NCBI GenBank assembly: GCA_964506505.1
Contig: CAZDKY010000009.1
Span: forward strand, 1-35,416
Length of the DNA: 35,416 bases
From: M55B129 sp964506505
Lineage (GTDB): Bacteria > Bacillota > Dethiobacteria > DTU022
Reading direction: 5' to 3'
Every line of letters begins with the position of its first letter. Position 1 is the stretch's first letter. Below are positions 31,377 through 35,416 of this stretch, one piece after another. The notes below the pieces were generated by a model. The model did not search any database and was not told the origin of the DNA. It saw nothing but the letters and a program-made list of their open reading frames with translations. The position numbers and the translations under genes were made by a program.

Positions 31377-31649
31377 CTAATTTACAGATGCACTTTCCTC
31401 CGGATATACACTGACCTGCTTTTTCGCACGCCCGTTGTATTCGTATACGACTCTTCCATCTTCAGTGGCAAAGAGAGTATCATCACTGCCTTTCCCCACA
31501 TTAAACCCGGGATGAATGTGTGTTCCTCTCTGCCGTATAATAATACTGCCGGCTTTCACAACCTGTCCGCCGTAACGCTTGACGCCTAATTTTTTCGCGT
31601 TGCTGTCACGACCGTTGCGTGAACTGCCAACCCCTTTTTTATGAGCCAT
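31377..31649 (-). CDS. rpmA: 50S ribosomal protein L27 (bL27)
   Basis: 90-residue protein at the peptidyl-transfer centre. It begins MAHKKGVGSSRNGRDSNAKK and includes GVKRYGGQVVKAGSIIIRQR and THIHPGFNVGKGSDDTLFA, all standard. A stop codon (TAA) lies directly before the ATG, so the N-terminal extension that many Firmicutes L27 proteins carry, and that Prp protease removes, is absent. The Prp gene usually found between rplU and rpmA is also absent (gap of 42 bases). The ribosome binding site is GAGAGGTGG. Confidence 0.97.
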   Translation of the reverse strand: MAHKKGVGSSRNGRDSNAKKLGVKRYGGQVVKAGSIIIRQRGTHIHPGFNVGKGSDDTLFATEDGRVVYEYNGRAKKQVSVYPEESASVN

Positions 31650-31691
31650 TTAAGCCACCTCTCTTTCTCCAATCTTAATCAGTTCTAATTT

Positions 31692-32006
31692 TTATAAACC
31701 GCTTATACCAGTTATCAAAATATCGGTGTAGGGCTGGCGGTGCCCCTGTTTGCGGCGGTAATTTTTCTTCCGCTTATACTTATAAACAATAATTTTGCGT
31801 CCCCGTCCGGAAGCAACCATTTTGCCTTCCACCCGGCTCTCTTCAACATAAGGCCGGCCGATTTTCGAACCGGAATCATTGTTAAGCATGAGGACACGGT
31901 CGAAAACAACCGTTTCACCCTTTTCTACCGGCAATTTTTCCACGCGTATTACCTTTCCTTCTTCCGCCCGGTATTGTTTGCCGCCTGATTCAATAATAGC
32001 GTACAT
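31692..32006 (-). CDS. rplU: 50S ribosomal protein L21 (bL21)
   Basis: 104-residue large-subunit protein. YAIIESGGKQYRAEEGKVIR, the KMVASGRGRKIIVYKYKRKK basic block and NYRRKQGHRQPYTDILI are diagnostic. The start is ATG 32006, with GGGGGG 5 bases before; an ATG five codons upstream would pass through that site. It is preceded by an L21 leader RNA and a strong promoter and is the first gene of the rplU-rpmA-obgE set. Confidence 0.97.
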   Translation of the reverse strand: MYAIIESGGKQYRAEEGKVIRVEKLPVEKGETVVFDRVLMLNNDSGSKIGRPYVEESRVEGKMVASGRGRKIIVYKYKRKKNYRRKQGHRQPYTDILITGISGL

Positions 32007-32092
32007 AAACAAACCCCCCATGAGGACTCGCCGAAGCTGGTAGCCCTTTGCAGTGCGGGACTTTAGACCTTCTTCGTGCGGTTGTTAATCTA
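32007..32092 (-). ncRNA. L21 leader RNA (autoregulatory leader of rplU)
   Basis: The leader between the promoter and rplU shows the conserved order of the L21 leader family: an ACAACCGCAC segment, AGAAGGTCTAAAGTCCCGCA, TGCAAAGGGCTACCAGC and GAGTCCTC just before the ribosome binding site. In Firmicutes it is thought to bind a ribosomal protein to control rplU-rpmA. Recognition is from memory of the consensus. Confidence 0.8.
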
Positions 32093-32098
32093 TTTGCG

Positions 32099-32127
32099 AT
32101 TCTAACACGCACTTTACCCTTTGTCAA
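32099..32127 (-). promoter_or_regulatory. Sigma-A promoter of rplU
   Basis: On the minus strand TTGACA (32127-32122) and TAGAAT (32104-32099) are 17 bases apart. RNA starts near 32092, at the 5' end of the L21 leader. Confidence 0.85.
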
Positions 32128-32271
32128 ACAAAACTGAAGTTTACCCTGCCAAATGCGATGACCGTTTTCCCCCATTGGAATTGTCACCTCTGGAGTGTCC
32201 GGGGACGCAGTTATATTTTACTCTCCAGGGATAGTTTTTCGCTGAACATTGACAAACGGAAATTTTTACCC

Positions 32272-32300
32272 TTGACCAGCTGGCAAACATATTATAAAAT
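32272..32300 (+). promoter_or_regulatory. Possible sigma-A promoter upstream of the tup region
   Basis: TTGACC (32272-32277) and TAAAAT (32295-32300) are 17 bases apart; TATAAA within the same stretch is an alternative -10. RNA would start near 32307. Confidence 0.5.
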
Positions 32301-32306
32301 GCTTCC

Positions 32307-32485
32307 TGGAGATAAATTAAATAATTCCTATTACCTTCGATTCATTTCTTCTACGGCGGCTGTTTGCCGCTATGGGAAATGGACTACAGGGTATGCCTGG
32401 AAACGGTCATGCCTCCCGTTTTGGAAAGAAGGTCGATAATGAGATTAAACTTATCGCATTTTCCCACGGGGAAATGCGATTTTTT
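32307..32485 (+). ncRNA. Possible structured leader or small RNA ending in a terminator, before tupA
   Basis: Between a possible promoter and a clear terminator lies an ORF-free stretch with three consecutive hairpins: GCGGC/GCCGC (about 32357-32371), CAGG/CCTG (32387-32399) and AAACGG/CCGTTT (32400-32420). It lies about 220 bases before the tungstate transporter genes, so it could be an attenuated leader sensing tungstate or a tungsten/molybdenum cofactor, or an unrelated small RNA. I could not match it with confidence to the Moco RNA consensus. Confidence 0.35.
32453..32485 (+). terminator. Strong intrinsic terminator upstream of tupA
   Basis: ATCGCATTTTCCC (32453-32465) pairs with GGGGAAATGCGAT (32468-32480) over about 12 pairs with one G-U, and six T residues follow directly. 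No annotated + strand gene ends before it. Confidence 0.8.
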
Positions 32486-32521
32486 AATATATGACAGGGG
32501 CAAGCGCTGAAAAATCCAGGC

Positions 32522-32576
32522 TCCCCCGCTTAATAAAAGGGGGGATATGTGCCAGGGGAACGGAGGATTTGACACA
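32522..32576. repeat. Pair of small palindromes, REP-like
   Basis: TCCCCC (32522-32527) pairs with GGGGGA (32540-32545), followed at once by TGTGCCAG (32548-32555) with an imperfect inverted copy TTGACACA (32569-32576). The GTGCCAGGGGAACGGAGG wording resembles REP-type palindromes mobilised by REP-associated transposases in some Firmicutes, but only one copy is seen. Confidence 0.3.
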
Positions 32577-32707
32577 TTATAGATTGAAAAGGGATTAACA
32601 TTGCCATCTCATCCTTCCTCTCCCTCAGTCTGCCTCTGTTCAACCTGTGTATAAAACATTCCGCTTTACGAAAGAATTAACCATCGCTAAAAGGGAAGGT
32701 GAACTTA

Positions 32708-33607
32708 ATGACAATCAGAAATAAAGGACTGCTGTTTAAACTGATTCTGGGACTGATGATTCTATCAGCATTTTTACTGGTAGCCGGCTGCGGTGAGGAA
32801 ACCGCACCCGTAGAAGAGCCTGCAGAAGAGAAAGAAACTGCCGGTGAGCCGGAATTAATTGACGATTATATCACCCTGGCCACCACTACCAGCACCTATG
32901 ACTCCGGGCTGCTGGATTATCTCAATCCCATTTTCACCGATCAAACCGGGATCGAAGTTCAGGTTGTTTCTCAGGGAACAGGTGCAGCCCTGGAAACCGG
33001 AAAGCGTGGGGATGCCGATGTCCTGCTGGTCCACGACCGGGCTTCTGAACTGCAGCTGGTGGAAGAAGGAGCCTTTGTCGACCGCCATGATGTGATGTAT
33101 AATGATTTTATCTTCGTCGGTCCGGTTGAAGACCCGGCCGAAGTCGGAGAAGTAAGTACAGCGGCAGAAACCCTTACCAGGATCGCCGGCAGCGAGGAAA
33201 CTTTCGTTTCTCGCGGAGACGATTCGGGTACCCACCGCATGGAAATGCGGCTCTGGGAAAGCGCCGGAATCGATCCGGCCGGCCAGGGATGGTACCTCTC
33301 CATTGGGCAGGGAATGGGCGACACCCTGAATATGGCCAGCGAAGAGCTGGGATATGCAATGACCGACCGCGGCACCTTCGTAGCAATGAAGGATAACCTC
33401 GATCTGGTAATTCTTCTGGAAGGCGATCAAGTGCTCTTCAACCAGTACGGAGTAATGGCTGTCAATCCCGATGAACATACTCATGTAAAATATGACTATG
33501 CCATGATGTACATCGAGTTCCTGATGTCTGATGAAGGTCAGGAACTTATCAATTCGTACCAGGTTAACGGGGAAACCCTTTTCTTCCCAGGTTACGGTTT
33601 GGAATAA
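32708..33607 (+). CDS. tupA: Tungstate ABC transporter substrate-binding lipoprotein
   Basis: Extracytoplasmic oxyanion-binding protein. The signal peptide ends in the lipobox LVAGC (Cys28), followed by a Glu-rich linker. The mature part starts ITLATTTSTYDSGLLDYL, the TTTS-type oxyanion site of TupA, and includes QGTGAALETGKRGDADVLLV, the second anion loop VSRGDDSGTHRMEM, and the C-terminal LMSDEGQELINSYQVNGETL. ATG 32708 follows AAGGTGA; a GTG three codons earlier overlaps that site. The 210-base gap to tupB (33608-33818) shows no gene and only a weak hairpin. WtpA and ModA differ in this motif, so tungstate is favoured. Confidence 0.92.
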   Translation: MTIRNKGLLFKLILGLMILSAFLLVAGCGEETAPVEEPAEEKETAGEPELIDDYITLATTTSTYDSGLLDYLNPIFTDQTGIEVQVVSQGTGAALETGKRGDADVLLVHDRASELQLVEEGAFVDRHDVMYNDFIFVGPVEDPAEVGEVSTAAETLTRIAGSEETFVSRGDDSGTHRMEMRLWESAGIDPAGQGWYLSIGQGMGDTLNMASEELGYAMTDRGTFVAMKDNLDLVILLEGDQVLFNQYGVMAVNPDEHTHVKYDYAMMYIEFLMSDEGQELINSYQVNGETLFFPGYGLE

Positions 33608-33818
33608 AACTGACCCACACATCGGGTAATATGCCCAAGGGATGGGGAATCTTGCACAATTTTGAATAAAATATTTCGTCGTTGAAAGCGAAGCAGCGCG
33701 GATAAGAATTATTATTTTACGGCTGACCAAATAATGATTTTAAAAAGTGCCGAAACACCGTCTGCCTGGCAAAGGTAATAATATGAATCCTCTCGAAGAA
33801 TAAAACGGAGGTTAAGCT

Positions 33819-34565
33819 TTGTCCGAACTTTTTGATGGAATAATTGAGGCCTTTACCTTAATTCTGTCCCTGGATCCTGAGCTGGTACAGATTGTCATCC
33901 TTTCTCTCCGCGTATCCTGTACAGCAATTATTCTCTCAACCTTGATCGGTGTCCCGCTGGGAACCTTGCTCGGTTTAAAAGAAGAGAGAAAAACCCGTCT
34001 CGTGAATAAGATCATTTTCACCTTCATGGGTATGCCCCCGGTAGTGGCCGGCCTGATCATATATCTTATTCTTTCCCGCCAGGGTCCGCTGGGCTTACTG
34101 GGATGGCTTTATACTCCGGCGGCAATGATCATCGCCCAAATTTTTCTTGCTTCACCGATAGTAACAGGATTGACCATGCTCGGTATCCGGGCTAAGGGCA
34201 AGGAGGTTGTGGAAACAGCGCAATCTCTGGGTGCAAGCTCGAGCCTGGCGGCATGGACTGCAGTAGGAGAAACACGCTTCGCCATATTTGGTGCAGTAAT
34301 CACCGGATTCAGCCGTGTTATCGCCGAAGTTGGCGCGGTAATGATCGTAGGCGGTAATATTGCCGGGCACACCAGGGTTATGACTACGGCCATTGTCCTG
34401 GAATCAAGAAAAGGCAATTTCGAGCTGGCAATCGGGCTGGGTCTCGTTCTCCTGGGACTTTCCTTCATCATCAATTCCGTTCTTTACACTTTGCAGCAAG
34501 GAGAGGATAATAATCGGCTATCAAGATCCGCTGGTCGAAATGACCGGCGTTACAAAAAAATATGA
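33819..34565 (+). CDS. tupB: Tungstate ABC transporter permease
   Basis: 248-residue inner-membrane protein with about five membrane helices. It shows the binding-protein-dependent permease pattern EVVETAQSLGASSSLAAWTA followed by FGAVITGFSRVIAEVGAVMI, the coupling loop to the ATPase. The N-terminal region VQIVILSLRVSCTAIILSTL and GVPLGTLLGL is typical of TupB. TTG 33819 has GGAGGT 7 bases upstream. The 3' end overlaps the start of tupC. Confidence 0.93.
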   Translation: MSELFDGIIEAFTLILSLDPELVQIVILSLRVSCTAIILSTLIGVPLGTLLGLKEERKTRLVNKIIFTFMGMPPVVAGLIIYLILSRQGPLGLLGWLYTPAAMIIAQIFLASPIVTGLTMLGIRAKGKEVVETAQSLGASSSLAAWTAVGETRFAIFGAVITGFSRVIAEVGAVMIVGGNIAGHTRVMTTAIVLESRKGNFELAIGLGLVLLGLSFIINSVLYTLQQGEDNNRLSRSAGRNDRRYKKI

Positions 34566-35253
34566 CCGTGAAGTTCTTCAAATTGACAGGCTGGTTCTGA
34601 CAAAGGGTCTTATATATGGCTTGATCGGGCCGAGCGGCGCCGGTAAAAGCACCCTGCTGCGGATTATGAACTTTCTTGTTGCCGCAGATGCAGGAACAAT
34701 CCTTTATCACGGAAAACCCGCTCCTGCAAACGGTCCCGAAAGGCTGGCCTTGCAGCGCAATATGGCTTTAGTCTTTCAAAAAAACCTTCTATTTAGAGAC
34801 AGTGTCTGGAATAATGTAGCCTACGGTTTGAAGGCCCGCCGCTACCCACGGCCTTTAATAGAAAAGCGGGTCAATACCCTGCTGGAGCAGGTGGGCATGA
34901 CGGATCTGGCATTGCAGAGGGCGGACACCCTCTCGGGAGGAGAAGCCCAGCGGGTGGCTATTGCCAGGGCGATTGCTTTCGAGCCAGAACTACTTCTGCT
35001 TGATGAACCGACAGCTAACCTGGACCCGCGCAATATTGAATTGATAGAAAACATGATTCTCAAACTGGTCCACAGTAAAAACATCACTGTGGTTATGGTC
35101 ACACACAATGTTTTTCAGGCCAGGAGAATCGCCAACCGTGTTATCTTTATCAACCAGGGGAAAATTGTGGAAACGGGACCGACTGAAAAAATATTCAATG
35201 CACCCGACCGGGAAAGCACACGCCTATTTGTCGAAGGCCGCATGGTTTACTAA
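34540..35253 (+). CDS. tupC: Tungstate ABC transporter ATPase
   Basis: ABC ATPase driving tungstate import. Walker A GPSGAGKST, Q-loop LVFQKNLLF, signature LSGGEAQRVAIARAI, Walker B LLLLDEPTANLDP and switch MVTHNVFQA are all canonical. From ATG 34540 it is 237 residues, right for the family. That ATG lacks a ribosome binding site, while AAGGAGAGG at 34498-34506 is followed by in-frame ATA/ATC codons (34507-34515), so a near-cognate start is possible; an in-frame ATG at 34393 lies deep inside tupB. It overlaps tupB and is followed by a strong terminator. Confidence 0.93.
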   Translation: MTGVTKKYDREVLQIDRLVLTKGLIYGLIGPSGAGKSTLLRIMNFLVAADAGTILYHGKPAPANGPERLALQRNMALVFQKNLLFRDSVWNNVAYGLKARRYPRPLIEKRVNTLLEQVGMTDLALQRADTLSGGEAQRVAIARAIAFEPELLLLDEPTANLDPRNIELIENMILKLVHSKNITVVMVTHNVFQARRIANRVIFINQGKIVETGPTEKIFNAPDRESTRLFVEGRMVY

Positions 35254-35272
35254 TCAGATATATCAACCTCTC

Positions 35273-35299
35273 GGCGGGAGCGGGGCTCCCGCCTTTTTT
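35273..35299 (+). terminator. Terminator of the tup operon
   Basis: GGCGGGAGC (35273-35281) pairs perfectly with GCTCCCGCC (35285-35293) around a three-base loop, followed by six T residues. Confidence 0.92.
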
Positions 35300-35315
35300 A
35301 TCCTGAAGCCTGATT

Positions 35316-35416
35316 TCAATGTTTTTTCTTTTTTTTCAGTACCGCCCGGGCAAAGGTGCGGTTAACGTCTTTTATTTCCACCTTTACCGTTTCACCCACC
35401 TTCTCACCCGCTCCTT
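35316..35416 (-). CDS. C-terminal end of a TRAM-like domain protein (partial)
   Basis: The last 32 codons of a minus-strand gene that runs off the window. They read GAGEKVGETVKVEIKDVNRT FARAVL with a Lys-rich tail (KKKKKH) and a TGA stop at 35318-35316. The GEKVGETVKVEIKDV pattern resembles a TRAM domain, an RNA-binding beta-barrel found at the end of PIN/TRAM proteins and MiaB-type enzymes. The fragment is too short to name the protein. Confidence 0.55.
   Translation of the reverse strand, partial: GAGEKVGETVKVEIKDVNRTFARAVLKKKKKH

Noticed and set aside
32855..33730. 291-codon minus-strand reading frame over tupA
   Set aside because: Antisense to tupA, which has a clear lipobox and oxyanion motifs; the opposite frame has no signal.
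33608..33818. Regulatory element in the tupA-tupB gap
   Set aside because: Only a very short GGG/CCC hairpin and AT-rich sequence are seen; no promoter or terminator meets a fair standard.

Overview
The window reads as a chromosomal segment of an anaerobic, low-to-mid GC Firmicute of the class Clostridia. This rests on a rubrerythrin (anaerobic peroxide defence), a tungstate ABC transporter, a T-box leader on leuS, an L21 leader RNA on rplU, the rplU-rpmA-obgE and nadD-yqeK-rsfS blocks, an ECF-type vitamin transporter, an Asp23/Gls24 protein and strong GGAGG-type ribosome binding sites. TTG starts are frequent (rpsT, probably holA, rnhA, UPF0182, leuS, rsfS, tupB). No insertion sequence, phage gene or CRISPR array was seen.

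Layout. 0-2 kb: rpsT (+) facing holA (-); between holA and the next gene lies a promoter-driven structured RNA that ends in a terminator just before holA. 2-5 kb: an FAA-hydrolase family protein, rubrerythrin and a solitary ilvC. 4.8-8.8 kb: an ECF sigma factor/membrane anti-sigma pair and comEC. 8.9-11.3 kb: a sodium:solute symporter with a small membrane partner, and a lipoprotein. 11.4-14.6 kb (+): a complete ECF transporter (S, A, A', T). 14.6-19 kb (-): RNase HI joined in frame to 6-phosphofructokinase, and a UPF0182 membrane protein. 19-22.6 kb: deoC and pyrimidine-nucleoside phosphorylase, divergent from an adenosylhomocysteinase gene with a highly structured leader. 22.6-26.9 kb (-): comEA, an Asp23-family gene and leuS. 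27-32.1 kb (-): rplU, rpmA, obgE, nadD, an RRM protein, yqeK, rsfS and a ThiF/MoeB-like protein. 32.2-35.3 kb (+): a leader region and tupABC; the last 100 bases hold the 3' end of a TRAM-like gene on the minus strand.

How the parts work together. The right half is the conserved ribosome/translation block: L21, L27, the Obg GTPase, NAD synthesis, RsfS and LeuRS. The competence genes comEA and comEC, which are often adjacent in Firmicutes, lie about 14 kb apart here, separated by nucleoside salvage, glycolysis and vitamin-uptake genes. Pyrimidine-nucleoside phosphorylase and DeoC form a short deoxynucleoside catabolic unit. TupABC imports tungstate.

Most notable: (1) a complete tRNA-Ala(GGC) gene, with encoded CCA and the G3:U70 identity pair, sits inside the leuS T-box leader between the specifier region and the antiterminator; (2) an uncharacterised RNA before holA shows a three-way junction with mutually exclusive terminator and antiterminator pairings; (3) a one-frame RNase HI-phosphofructokinase ORF; (4) an ECF ATPase pair whose degenerate residues all fall on one composite ATP site; (5) a nested hairpin leader before ahcY. 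All calls come from reading the sequence; no database search or folding program was run.
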